A DNA stretch of 64,000 nucleotides from Massilia sp. YIM B02769 (GTDB taxonomy: Bacteria; Pseudomonadota; Gammaproteobacteria; Burkholderiales; Burkholderiaceae_D). Both the position numbers and the translations under genes were made by a program. The stretch spans positions 49,450 through 113,449 of the forward strand of contig NZ_JASNRC010000005.1 in NCBI RefSeq assembly GCF_030411995.1, in the 5' to 3' direction. Each line of letters opens with the position of its first letter. Position 1 is the first letter of the stretch. This document shows, piece after piece, positions 26,475 through 34,853 of the stretch. The notes under the pieces are model-generated. The model was not told where the DNA came from. It worked only from the letters and a program-made list of their open reading frames with translations, and searched no databases.

Positions 26475-28272
26475 CCTGCTGTCGAACGCCCTGGTCTATC
26501 TGGCCGCCGCCGTGGTCGCGGTGCCGCTCGCCAAACGCCTGGGCCTGGGCGCGGTGCTCGGCTACCTGCTGGCGGGCATGGCGATCGGGCCTTGGGGCCT
26601 GGGCCTGATCGGCGACGTCGAGACCATCCTGCACTTCTCGGAATTCGGCGTGGTGCTGCTGTTGTTCCTGATCGGCCTGGAGCTCGAGCCCGAGCGCCTG
26701 TGGTCGCTGCGCCGCCAGATCTTCGGCTGGGGCACGGCCCAGGTGCTGGGCGTGGCCGCGGCCTTGTTCGGCGCGGCCCTGCTGCTCGGGATCGACTGGC
26801 ATGTGAGCCTGATCGCGGCGCTCGGCCTGTCGCTGTCGTCCACCGCCATCGCCCTGGCCACGCTGGGCGAACGCAATTTGATGGGCACGCCCGCCGGCCA
26901 GGCCGGCTTCGCCCTGCTGCTGTTCCAGGACATCGCCGCGATCCCGATGATCGCCCTGGTGCCGGTGCTAGGCGTGGCGGCGGCGGACGCAGCGCACGGC
27001 GCCGGCGGCTGGCAGAACGCGGCGCGCCTGGCGGCCGTCATCGCCGGCGTCGTGGTCGGCGGACGCTACCTGGTGCGCCCCGCCCTGCGCATCATCGCCA
27101 AGGCGGGCATGCGCGAGATCTTCACCGCCTTTGCCCTGCTGCTGGTGATCGCCATTTCGCTCCTGATGCAGTGGGTCGGCATGTCGATGGCCCTGGGCGC
27201 CTTCATGGCCGGCGTGCTGCTGGCCGACTCCGAATACCGTCATGCACTGGAAACCGACCTCGAGCCGTTCAAGGGGCTGCTGCTCGGGCTGTTCTTCATC
27301 GCGGTCGGGATGTCGGTCGACTTCGGCGTGTTCCTGTCGAAACCCCTGCTGATCCTGGGCCTGGTGCTGGGCTTCCTGGCCATCAAGCTGGCGGTGCTGT
27401 TCCTGCTGTCCTTCCGCTTCGGCATCGCGCGCGGGCAGCGCTGGCTGTTCGCCTTCCTGCTCTCGCAGGGCGGAGAATTCGCCTTCGTCGTGTTCGGCGC
27501 GGCCGCCACGGCGCGCGTGTTCGCGCCGGAAACCGGGTCGATGCTGGTGGCGGTGGTGGCGCTGTCGATGGTCTCGACGCCGCTCCTGCTGCTGTTCCAC
27601 GACAAGGTGCTGGAGCCGCGCTACCGCGGCCAGAACAAGCGCGAGCCGGACGCCATCGACGACAACGAGGACCACGTCATCATCGCCGGCTTCGGGCGCT
27701 TCGGCCAGATCATCGGGCGCCTGCTGAACGCGAACCGCGTGAAACTGACGATCCTGGACCACGACCCCGACCAGATCGAGCTGCTGCGCCGCTTCGGCTT
27801 CAAGGTGTTTTATGGGGACGCGACCCGCATCGACCTGCTCACCGCCGCCGGCGCCGCCAAGGCGCGCGCCCTGGTGCTGGCCATCGACGACATCGACGAC
27901 AGCCTGGCCCTGGCCGACGCCGTGCGCGAGAACTTCCCCGACCTGCCCATTCTGGCACGCGCCCGCAACGTGACCCACCTGTACCAGCTGATGGACCGCG
28001 GCGTGACCATCATCGAGCGCGAGACCTTCGAATCGGCCCTGCAGCTGGGGCGGCGTGTGCTGCACCAGCTCGGCTTCGGCGCCTACCGCGCACGCGAAGC
28101 CATGCTCAAGTTCCGCGAGCACAACCGCGCCAGCGTGGACGCCGTCTATCCCTACTACAAGGACCGCGAACAGTACGTCTCGCTCGCCAAGCGCGCCCGC
28201 GACGAACTCAACGACATGTTCGCCCGCGACTTGAAGAACATCGACAACGAAACCGACAAAGGCTGGGACTGA
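26464..28272 (+). CDS. kefC: KefC-type glutathione-gated potassium/proton antiporter
   Basis: A 602-residue CPA2 transporter that releases potassium, typically to acidify the cytoplasm during electrophile stress. About twelve membrane helices (residues 5-385) contain GAVLGYLLAGMAIGPWGL, FSEFGVVLLLFLIGLELEP and FQDIAAIPMIALVPVLG. A cytoplasmic RCK/KTN domain follows with the nucleotide-binding motif HVIIAGFGRFGQIIGRLL and FGFKVFYGDATRIDLL, then a positively and negatively charged tail. The ATG at 26464 overlaps the kefF end. The next element downstream is an inverted-repeat sequence rather than a T-tract terminator. Confidence 0.9.
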   Translation: MEHNLLSNALVYLAAAVVAVPLAKRLGLGAVLGYLLAGMAIGPWGLGLIGDVETILHFSEFGVVLLLFLIGLELEPERLWSLRRQIFGWGTAQVLGVAAALFGAALLLGIDWHVSLIAALGLSLSSTAIALATLGERNLMGTPAGQAGFALLLFQDIAAIPMIALVPVLGVAAADAAHGAGGWQNAARLAAVIAGVVVGGRYLVRPALRIIAKAGMREIFTAFALLLVIAISLLMQWVGMSMALGAFMAGVLLADSEYRHALETDLEPFKGLLLGLFFIAVGMSVDFGVFLSKPLLILGLVLGFLAIKLAVLFLLSFRFGIARGQRWLFAFLLSQGGEFAFVVFGAAATARVFAPETGSMLVAVVALSMVSTPLLLLFHDKVLEPRYRGQNKREPDAIDDNEDHVIIAGFGRFGQIIGRLLNANRVKLTILDHDPDQIELLRRFGFKVFYGDATRIDLLTAAGAAKARALVLAIDDIDDSLALADAVRENFPDLPILARARNVTHLYQLMDRGVTIIERETFESALQLGRRVLHQLGFGAYRAREAMLKFREHNRASVDAVYPYYKDREQYVSLAKRARDELNDMFARDLKNIDNETDKGWD

Positions 28273-28278
28273 ACAGCC

Positions 28279-28361
28279 GGGGTCAGGTCTGACATTCGGA
28301 CACGAGCTCACCCGTAACGCGGCTACGGCCGAGGCCGTGTCCGAATGTCAGACCTGACCCC
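28279..28361 (+). repeat. 83-bp inverted repeat with nested hairpin (REP/MITE-like)
   Basis: The arms 28279-28304 and 28336-28361 are 26 bases long and perfectly complementary; each begins or ends with GGGGTCAGGTCTGACATTCG or its complement. The 31-base centre holds a second small stem CCGTA (28312-28316) with TACGG (28324-28328). No transposase is nearby and there is no T tract. The shape suggests a non-autonomous repeat unit, perhaps of the RAYT-mobilised REP type; it may also protect the kefC message. Confidence 0.7.
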
Positions 28362-28493
28362 CGTTGTGGTTTTACAACTGGCGCGGCTGGGCTGCAGTTG
28401 GCGCTGTTGGGGTGCATTTCGTCGCATGGCCAGGTTGACGGGACGGGCGGGTGGCAAAGTGGCGGCAACTTAACCCACTTTGCGGAGCCTGCC

Positions 28494-29015
28494 ATGAACC
28501 ACCTGCTGACCCATACTCCTGCCTACGTCTGGCTGATCCTGGCGCTGGTCGTCGCGCGCGGCGTGATCGCCCTGCGCGCGCGCGAGACGACGCTCGGGAA
28601 GCTGTTCGTCATTCCCGCCATCATGCTGCCGGTTGCGCTGCTCGATATCGCACGCAAATTCGGCCTGGAAGGATTGCCGCTGGGCGCCTGGGGGCTGGCC
28701 GTGGCGGCGGCGATGTGGGCTGTGTGGTCGCTGGGCGGTACGCGGATTGCGGCCGGCGCGGCGCCGGGCCGGGTGCGCGTGGGTGGCAGTGCGATGCCGC
28801 TGCTGTTGATGCTGCTGATCTTTGTCGTCAAGTACGTGACGACGGTGCTGCTGGTGACGGCGCCGGCGCTGCTGCATGGCGCTGCCGTGACCGCCGTGGC
28901 CTGCGCCCTGATGGGCGGCGCGAATGGCTGGTTCTTCGGCAGGCTGCTGCGCGATGTGGTGGATGTGCGGGCGGCCGCTGGCGGCGTGGCGAAAAACGCG
29001 GCCGTCGCGGCATGA
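28494..29015 (+). CDS. small inner-membrane protein, DUF6622-like
   Basis: A 173-residue hydrophobic protein with about five predicted membrane helices: THTPAYVWLILALVVARGVIAL near the start, then VIPAIMLPVALLDIA, GAWGLAVAAAMWAVWSLGG, PLLLMLLIFVVKYVTTVLLV and a last helix around GAAVTAVACALMGGANGWFFGRLLRD. The N-terminal pattern is like the uncharacterised DUF6622 family, an assignment from memory. GGAG lies seven bases before the ATG at 28494; the frame extends further upstream but without a ribosome-binding site. It is convergent with the chemosensory operon. Function unknown. Confidence 0.7.
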   Translation: MNHLLTHTPAYVWLILALVVARGVIALRARETTLGKLFVIPAIMLPVALLDIARKFGLEGLPLGAWGLAVAAAMWAVWSLGGTRIAAGAAPGRVRVGGSAMPLLLMLLIFVVKYVTTVLLVTAPALLHGAAVTAVACALMGGANGWFFGRLLRDVVDVRAAAGGVAKNAAVAA

Positions 29016-29020
29016 GGTTG

Positions 29021-29040
29021 GGTGGGTTCTCGAACCCACC
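29021..29040 (+). repeat. GGTGGGTTC hairpin, copy 1
   Basis: GGTGGGTTC and GAACCCACC form a perfect 9-bp stem around TC. It lies between the convergent ends of the DUF6622-like gene and the triple CheW gene and may end transcription from both sides, although no T tract is present. Confidence 0.65.
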
Positions 29041-29063
29041 TGCGTGATGTTCCGGTCCATACC

Positions 29064-29083
29064 GGTGGGTTCAAGAACCCACC
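29064..29083 (+). repeat. GGTGGGTTC hairpin, copy 2
   Basis: The same 9-bp arms as the hairpin 23 bp before it, here with an AA loop, followed by CTACGCG. The pair of identical short palindromes suggests a dispersed repeat family; a variant occurs at the right edge of the window. Confidence 0.65.
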
Positions 29084-29109
29084 CTACGCGCTGGAGGCGC
29101 TGGCGCCGG

Positions 29110-30708
29110 TCAGCCGCCCAGCTGCTCGCGCAGCGTCGCCGCGAAACGTTCCTTGTCGAACAGGCAGATCACGCGTTCCACGCCGCCCTCGTCCGGCACC
29201 TCCAGCACCTCGTTCAGGTCGCGCCGCATGTCGCCGGCCACGCCGTCGTTGCGGGTCAGCTTCGGCGACGGGCGGCGCTGGCGGTCCGATACCGTCATGA
29301 TGCTGTCCACGCCGTCCACCACCAGGCCGAAGCTCTCGCCCTCGTGCTCGAGGATCAGGATCTTGCGCTCCGACAGGTCATCCAAGGCCGGCATGCCGTA
29401 CAGGCGGCGCAGGTCGACCACGCAGACCATCTGCTGGCGCAGCTGCATCATGCCTTCCACGCATTCCGGCATGCCCGGCGGGCGCAGGGCGATCGCGCCG
29501 AAGGGCACGATCTCGCGCACCTGGCTGATGTCGGCGGCCCAGCTGGAGCCCAGCGAGAACGCCAGGTAGACCTGGCGCCGCGTCACGCTGGATGCGGCGC
29601 GGCTGGCGGCGGCCGCTTCGTCGCCGTACAGGCGGCGGTGGCCGGCGCAGATCTCGGCGACTTCGCCCTGGGTGAAGATGTGTTCCGGCGCCAGGAACAG
29701 CGCGTCCTTGCCGTCGGGATGCGGCAGGCAGCCGCGGAACATGCCGGCGCGGCGCGTACCCAGCATCGGGATCGGCAGGATGTCGCTGTCGAAGTAGGAG
29801 CGCACGTCGTTGACCGAATCGACCAGCAGGCCGAGCAGGTCCTCGCCCATGCGCACGATCAGGATGCGGCGTGCGTCGTCGCCCTCGGCGGGCGCGGCGC
29901 ACTGCAGCAGCACGCCGAAGTCGACCACGCCGACGGCCTTGCCGCGCAAATTGATCCAGCCCCTGCACAGCTGGCTGAGCATGACCGAAGCCTTGATTTC
30001 CGGGACGCGGATGATTTCCTGGATCGCCAGCATCGGCAGTGCGAAGGTCATGGCGCCGGCGCGGAAGGTGATGCCCTTGTGGCCCTCGGCCTGGCGCAGG
30101 AAGCGCGCGCGCTCGGCGCTGCGGGCGGCGCCGGCCAGCGAACGCACCTGAGGAACATTCTCCACGCGGATCAGGGCGTTCGCATCGAGCACCTGCACCA
30201 GGCGCCGGCCTTCGTCGAGCAGGATGGCGCCGTTGATCACGGCAGCGGCGCCTGTACTTTCCCCATACTGCACGCTGCTGCGCTGCTCGGGACGCACACG
30301 CAGCACTTCGCCGGTGGCGTCGAACAGCAGGCCGACCTGCACGCCGTCGTGGTCGAGGATGGCGATGCGCTGGCCCTCGGCCACGCCGGGAGCCGAGGCG
30401 TCGAAGATGCGGCCCAGGTTCAGCACCGGGATCGCGGCGCCGCGCAGGGTGAAGATGCCTTCCAGGTAGCCTGGCGACAGCGGGATCGCGGTGATCCGTT
30501 CCGGCAGGTTCACCACTTCGCGAATCGCCAGCGCCGGCAGCGCGAACTCCTGGCCGGCGAGCAGGAAGGTGCCGTACAACTCCATGCCGGCGGCCTCAAG
30601 CAGCACGCGGGCGGCCTGGGCGCGGGCGGCGTTCATGGCGGCCAATGCCTGTTTCGGATCGAGCGCCGGTTCGATGGCAGCCGCTTCATGCCCCAGTGCC
30701 GGCATCAT
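29110..30708 (-). CDS. chemotaxis adaptor with three CheW domains
   Basis: A 532-residue protein made of three CheW-type domains in a row, at about 43-180, 210-345 and 375-525. Each shows the family pattern: ALPALAIREVVN with LEGIFTLRGAAIPVLNLGRIF; ALPMLAIQEIIRV with GWINLRGKAVGVVDF; and AADISQVREIVPF with GMMQLRQQMVCVVDLRRLYG. CheW couples receptors to the CheA kinase; a triple form could bridge several partners in an array. No CheA is encoded in the window. The start codon overlaps the cheD stop (ATGA), and it is the last gene of the operon. Confidence 0.87.
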   Translation of the reverse strand: MMPALGHEAAAIEPALDPKQALAAMNAARAQAARVLLEAAGMELYGTFLLAGQEFALPALAIREVVNLPERITAIPLSPGYLEGIFTLRGAAIPVLNLGRIFDASAPGVAEGQRIAILDHDGVQVGLLFDATGEVLRVRPEQRSSVQYGESTGAAAVINGAILLDEGRRLVQVLDANALIRVENVPQVRSLAGAARSAERARFLRQAEGHKGITFRAGAMTFALPMLAIQEIIRVPEIKASVMLSQLCRGWINLRGKAVGVVDFGVLLQCAAPAEGDDARRILIVRMGEDLLGLLVDSVNDVRSYFDSDILPIPMLGTRRAGMFRGCLPHPDGKDALFLAPEHIFTQGEVAEICAGHRRLYGDEAAAASRAASSVTRRQVYLAFSLGSSWAADISQVREIVPFGAIALRPPGMPECVEGMMQLRQQMVCVVDLRRLYGMPALDDLSERKILILEHEGESFGLVVDGVDSIMTVSDRQRRPSPKLTRNDGVAGDMRRDLNEVLEVPDEGGVERVICLFDKERFAATLREQLGG

Positions 30709-31196
30709 TGCAGCACCCCTGGCGTACGGCCGATGCCGACCACCGAGTAGCTGTGGCTGTCGCAGTCGATGCTGATGCGGCGGCCCTGGTGGCCACCGAC
30801 GTCCTCGTAGCGCACGCGCAGGCCGCGCCGGGTCAGGTGTTCGCGTGCGGCGGCCACGTTGCGGCGGCCGATCGGCTCGGCGCCGCGCAGCGCGGCCAGC
30901 ATGCTGGCGCCGCCGGCAACCACCACTTCCACTTCGTCGTACTGCTCGCGGCGCACGCCGAGTTCGCGCAGCATGCGCGGCACGGCGTCGCTGACGTAGC
31001 GCGCGCCCAGTTCCGGCGTCGCGACATCGGTTTCCGGCAGCAGGCAGTGCGCCAGCGCGCAGCGGCGGCCGTTACGCCAGATCATGCCGATGCCCACGCA
31101 GGAGCCGAGCAGCGCGGTCAGGACCTGCTCGCCGGCGCCAATCTGCATCTGGCCGGCAAAAACGTGACGGGTTTGTTCGATCGTGTTCAGGTTCAT
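30705..31196 (-). CDS. cheD: chemoreceptor glutamine deamidase CheD
   Basis: A 163-residue enzyme that deamidates receptor glutamines to make them methylatable. The catalytic cysteine C33 lies in LLGSCVGIGM and the histidine H50 in ALAHCLLP, the arrangement known for CheD. Further family features are VVAGGASML and NVAAAREHL. Length fits the family. It sits between cheR and the triple CheW gene with four-base overlaps on both sides, so the three are translationally coupled. It would act on the receptor encoded at the head of the operon. Confidence 0.92.
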   Translation of the reverse strand: MNLNTIEQTRHVFAGQMQIGAGEQVLTALLGSCVGIGMIWRNGRRCALAHCLLPETDVATPELGARYVSDAVPRMLRELGVRREQYDEVEVVVAGGASMLAALRGAEPIGRRNVAAAREHLTRRGLRVRYEDVGGHQGRRISIDCDSHSYSVVGIGRTPGVLQ

Positions 31197-32023
31197 GCTT
31201 GGCCTTGGCGGATGCGGTAGACGTGGGTTTGTTCAAAGTCGAAAGGGGTGGCGATACGCGTGATCGATTCCTGCTCGCCCAGGATCAGGCGCGCCTGTGG
31301 CGCCATGGCGGCGCGCACGCTGTGCAGCACGCGCTCCTGGGTCGCTTCGTCGAAATAGATCAGCACATTGCGCAGCAGGACCAGGTCGAACTGGGCGCCC
31401 TGGCGCCATGGCGCCAGCAGCTGGTGCTCGCCGAAGCGCACCGTGGCGCGCAGTTCGGGAATGGCGCGGATGCCCGCCCCTTCGCTGCGGAAGTACTTGC
31501 GCACCAGCTCGGGACGACTGGCGCCGAAGCGCTCGGCCGAGCGGCCCTCGTAGTAGCCGGCGGCGGCGGCGGCCAGCACGCCGGTGTCGATGTCGGTGGC
31601 TTGGATGGCGAACCTGAAGCCGCGGTTGCGCTCCGCGAATTCGCTGCACAGCATCGCCATCGAGTAGGCTTCCTCGCCGCTGGCGGCGGCAGCCGACCAG
31701 ATGCGCAGGGTGCAGCCCGGGTTGCCCGCCAGCCAGGCCGGCAGGAAGTCGCGTTCCAGGTAGTCCCACACGGCCGGGGTGCGGAAGAAGGCCGTGTCGT
31801 TGGTCGTCACCAGATTGATGAAGGGCTGCAGCTCCGAGCGGTCGGCACGCACGCGCTCGATATAGTCGCGGTAGCGCGCGAGACCCAGCGTGCGCATGCG
31901 CGGCAGCAGGCGGCCCTGGAGCAGCACACGCTTGTGCTCATGCATGGCGATGCCGGTGTGCTCGCGCACCAGCCCGGCCAGTGCGGCGAATTCCAGCGGG
32001 TTCAGGTCGGTTTGTTCCGGCAT
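31193..32023 (-). CDS. cheR: chemoreceptor methyltransferase CheR
   Basis: A 276-residue S-adenosylmethionine-dependent methyltransferase that methylates receptor glutamates. The N-terminal helical domain contains EFAALAGLVREHTGIAM and the ITTNDTAFFR-like segment VTTNDTAFFR. The catalytic domain has IWSAAAASGEEAYSMAML (SAM motif I), ATDIDTGVLAAAAAGYY and LLRNVLIYFD. It overlaps cheD at its end and starts four bases after the receptor gene. It lacks a C-terminal tetrapeptide-binding extension or TPR repeat. Confidence 0.92.
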   Translation of the reverse strand: MPEQTDLNPLEFAALAGLVREHTGIAMHEHKRVLLQGRLLPRMRTLGLARYRDYIERVRADRSELQPFINLVTTNDTAFFRTPAVWDYLERDFLPAWLAGNPGCTLRIWSAAAASGEEAYSMAMLCSEFAERNRGFRFAIQATDIDTGVLAAAAAGYYEGRSAERFGASRPELVRKYFRSEGAGIRAIPELRATVRFGEHQLLAPWRQGAQFDLVLLRNVLIYFDEATQERVLHSVRAAMAPQARLILGEQESITRIATPFDFEQTHVYRIRQGQA

Positions 32024-32027
32024 GTCC

Positions 32028-33725
32028 TTACACCACGAAGCTGGAAACGATGCGGTTCAGCTGCTCGGCGTTCTCGTTCAGGCCTTCGGTCGAGCGGGCG
32101 ATGCTGTCGCAGGAGCCGGCGGAACGCTCGGTTTCCTGGGCGATGTAGGAGATGGCGGCGGCCACTTCCTTGGCGGTCAGCGACTGCTCGTCGGCGCTGC
32201 GCGAGATGTCGGAGATCGCCAGCGAGGTCTTTTCCACGCCCGAGGCGATGCGGTCGAAGGCATCGCTGGCCTGGCGCGAGATGTCGCTGCCCTGCACCAC
32301 GCGGCGCACCGATTCGTTGATCAGCTTCGAGATTTCCTTGGTCGCCTGCGAGGAGCGCTCGGCGAGTTTACGCACTTCGTCGGCCACGACCGAGAAGCCC
32401 AGGCCGTGTTCGCCGGCGCGCGCCGCCTCGATCGCCGCGTTAAAGGCCAGCATGTTGGTCTGGCTGGCGATTTCGCCGATTACCTTCACGATTTCGCCGA
32501 TGTCTTCCGAGGACTGGTTGATCAGGCCCATCGCCTCGATGGTCTTGGCCACCGCCTTGGCGCCCACTTCCGCTTCGTTGCGGGTGGCTTGCGCCAGGGC
32601 GTTGGCGTCCGTGGTGCTGCGGGCGATCGAGCCGATCGAGGCGGTCAGGCCGTCGACCGAGGCGTTCATTTCCTCGACGGTGGCGCCGAGCGCCTGGGCG
32701 CTGGCGGCCACCACGTTCGAGCGGTCGGCGATGGTGCGCGAGGAACCGGACAGCTTGCCGGCGGCTCCCACCACCTCGCCGATCACGCCGCGCAAATCGG
32801 CAATCATTTTCATCACGCCGCGCGAGAGCTGGTCGAGCGGCTCGTCGCCGACGACGACGGTCTCGCCGGTCAGGTCGCCGTCGGCGGCGCGCGCCACCAG
32901 GTCGAGCAGCACGGCCACCTTGCGCTGTTCGGCTTCGGCACGCGCGGCGCAGCCCTGCTCCAGCAGCACCTGCTCGGTGATGTCGGTGGCGAACTTGACC
33001 ACCTTCACCGGGTTGCCGTTCAGGTCGAGAATGGGATTGTAGGTGGCCTGGATCCAGACCACCTTGCCGTTGTTGCCGAGGCGGCGGTAGCGGCCGCAGT
33101 CGAACTCACCGCGGTTCAGCTTTTGCCAGAACTTGCGGTAGGCCAGGCTGGCGGCATAGTCGTCGTCGCAGAACACGCGGTGGTGTTCGCCGCGCACGTC
33201 GTCAATGGCGTAGCCCATCAGGTTCAGGAAATTCTCGTTGGCATTGACCAGCAGGCCATCCATGTCGAACTCGACCACGGCTTGCGCCTTTTGCATGGCG
33301 TCGACCAGGCCGGCCAGCTCGGCGGTGCGGGCTTTCTCGGCGGTCACGTCGGTGGCGAACTTGACGATCTTGTGGACGCGGCCTTCGGCGTCGAGCACCG
33401 GGTTGTAGGAGGCATTGATCCAGACTTCACGCCCACCCTTGCCGATGCGCTTGTACTCGGCGCGCTCGATCTTGCCCGAGGCCAGGTCGGCCCAGAAATC
33501 CACATACGCCGCCGACTGCTCGAACGACGGCTCGCAGAACATCGAATGGTGCTGGCCGACCACTTCTTCCAGGGTGTAACCCATGACGGCGAGGAAATTC
33601 TCGTTGGCATGGGTGATATAGCCGTCGAGGGTGAATTCGATGACGGCCTGGGCGCGGTTGAGTGCGCTGTGGATGGCTTGCAGTTCGTGCACGGCGTTCT
33701 GGGATTCCTGTTGGTTGATTTGCAT
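32028..33725 (-). CDS. soluble PAS-PAS methyl-accepting chemotaxis protein
   Basis: A 565-residue receptor without membrane segments. Two similar PAS domains (about 18-130 and 143-255) each contain [16 protein letters not shown] and [12 protein letters not shown] motifs and the FATDVT/FATDIT exit sequence. The signalling domain runs from about 290 to the end, with the conserved hairpin tip [20 protein letters not shown] and [16 protein letters not shown]. The order PAS-PAS-MCP is like the biofilm-dispersion receptor BdlA and some oxygen or redox sensors, though no haem or flavin ligand can be asserted. It heads the operon with cheR, cheD and triple cheW, and is probably the receptor they serve. 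Confidence 0.9.
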   Translation of the reverse strand: MQINQQESQNAVHELQAIHSALNRAQAVIEFTLDGYITHANENFLAVMGYTLEEVVGQHHSMFCEPSFEQSAAYVDFWADLASGKIERAEYKRIGKGGREVWINASYNPVLDAEGRVHKIVKFATDVTAEKARTAELAGLVDAMQKAQAVVEFDMDGLLVNANENFLNLMGYAIDDVRGEHHRVFCDDDYAASLAYRKFWQKLNRGEFDCGRYRRLGNNGKVVWIQATYNPILDLNGNPVKVVKFATDITEQVLLEQGCAARAEAEQRKVAVLLDLVARAADGDLTGETVVVGDEPLDQLSRGVMKMIADLRGVIGEVVGAAGKLSGSSRTIADRSNVVAASAQALGATVEEMNASVDGLTASIGSIARSTTDANALAQATRNEAEVGAKAVAKTIEAMGLINQSSEDIGEIVKVIGEIASQTNMLAFNAAIEAARAGEHGLGFSVVADEVRKLAERSSQATKEISKLINESVRRVVQGSDISRQASDAFDRIASGVEKTSLAISDISRSADEQSLTAKEVAAAISYIAQETERSAGSCDSIARSTEGLNENAEQLNRIVSSFVV

Positions 33726-34343
33726 GGCTGACCTGTTAAGAGCGTGTTAGGAGCAAGGAGCTGCGGCACCCTGTGTGCCGGAGACGGGCTGACGGTCTTT
33801 CTTGGTCAGCGGAACGTATGATGCCGCAAATCAACGAATCAGTAAATCCGGCAAATCGGAAAATACCGAAATGATGCTGAGGTGTTGCCAGAAGACAACA
33901 AACACTTGACACGCCGCCGATTTTGGCGAATTGGCACCAAATTTTCTGCAGCTGAGCACCCGCCAGGTGTGTAACCGGAAGTCGCAGCGAAACCAAATTT
34001 AATATTGCTGAGCTTTGGGTCGGCGTGGTCGGCCCCTTCTTCCGTTCCGAATTTTCCACAGCCGGGCGATAGGCAAGCACGGGCCAAGGCCCCGTGCAGA
34101 CAATGGGCCGCCGACCAAGGAAGGTGCACAAGCCGCCTTTATAAAGGGTGCTCGCGTACCTCTCGTCCACCATGCCCGTGCAACACAGCAACAATCATTC
34201 TCTGAGGAAAAAAAGTCTTTGCACCAAATCGGTAAATTCAGTAATATGCGTTGCGTCAGGGCAATTCAGTAAAGTCAGCAGCCGTGACCGGCCTTCGCCA
34301 CCCGGGCCTTTTCCAGCGGGCGGCTCTCGATACCGGAGCAATT
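33726..34343 (+). other. 618-bp divergent intergenic region
   Basis: This gap separates the chemosensory operon (minus) from the DUF11 operon (plus). It has no convincing gene. Visible structure includes a hairpin GCACGGGCC-AA-GGCCCCGTGC at 34077-34097 and a perfect 12-bp palindrome CCTTTATAAAGG at 34135-34146. AT-rich patches occur around 33820-33950. The long distance to the first plus-strand gene leaves room for a structured leader or several regulator sites. Confidence 0.6.
34135..34146 (+). promoter_or_regulatory. palindrome upstream of the DUF11 operon
   Basis: CCTTTATAAAGG is a perfect 12-bp dyad about 200 bp before the first gene of the operon. It could be a protein site; TTTATA could also serve as a -10-like element. 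Purpose unknown. Confidence 0.3.
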
Positions 34344-34820
34344 GTGGAACGCGTCTTTCTCTTCCTGGCACTCTGCCTTTTTCAACTGAGCTCGGCATTC
34401 GCCGCTTCGGGCGATGTCGATGTCACCCTGCAAGCTTTCCAGGTTGTTAATACGGCCAAGGAAGTCAAGCTGGTCCCGACCACCCGCGCCAACCCAGGCG
34501 ACACCATCGAATACCAGGTGACCTACCGCAACAACGGCAGCACCGCGGCAAAACAGACCAAGGCTGTGTTGCCGGTCCCGGCAGGCGGAATGGCTTACCT
34601 GCCCGACACGGCCTCCCCGGCCAAGGTCGAAGCCAGCCTGGATGGCAAGACCTACGCCGCCGTGCCCCTGAAGCGTGAAGTAGTGCGCGAAGGCAAGAAA
34701 GTCACCGAAACCGTTCCTGCAACCGAATACCGCTTCCTGCGCTGGGACCTGGGCGATTTGCCCCCCGGCCAGGCAGCGACCGTGAAGTCCCGCATGCGCC
34801 TGAACAGCGCTTCCAAGTAA
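34344..34820 (+). CDS. small secreted DUF11-like protein, first gene of the surface operon
   Basis: A 158-residue secreted protein. The GTG at 34344 with GGAG at 34335-34338 gives a signal peptide (ERVFLFLALCLFQLSSAFA) cleaved near residue 20; the frame is open from 34251 but no start there has a ribosome-binding site. The mature part has one DUF11-type fold: NPGDTIEYQVTYRNNGST, LPVPAGGMAYLPDTA and WDLGDLPPGQAATVKSRMRL. DUF11 repeats are found in large bacterial and archaeal surface proteins, and their exact function is unknown. It is the shortest of four genes with the same domain type in a row, so a subunit or cap role is possible. Confidence 0.75.
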   Translation: MERVFLFLALCLFQLSSAFAASGDVDVTLQAFQVVNTAKEVKLVPTTRANPGDTIEYQVTYRNNGSTAAKQTKAVLPVPAGGMAYLPDTASPAKVEASLDGKTYAAVPLKREVVREGKKVTETVPATEYRFLRWDLGDLPPGQAATVKSRMRLNSASK

Positions 34821-34853
34821 ACATAAACCTCTGTTTTTAAAAGGAATAACAAG

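Noticed and set aside
28924..30750. 608-codon plus-strand frame across the triple CheW gene
   Set aside because: Shadow frame; it crosses hairpins and lacks any domain, while the minus strand encodes three CheW domains.
33930..33949. TGGCAC near the chemosensory operon as a sigma-54 promoter
   Set aside because: The distance to the next GC is too long (13 instead of 10 bases).
34255..34343. Possible cyclic-di-GMP riboswitch before the DUF11 operon
   Set aside because: GGGCAA and a GACCGGCC-like piece are reminiscent, but the paired stems and the conserved GGGACGCAAAGCC block are missing.
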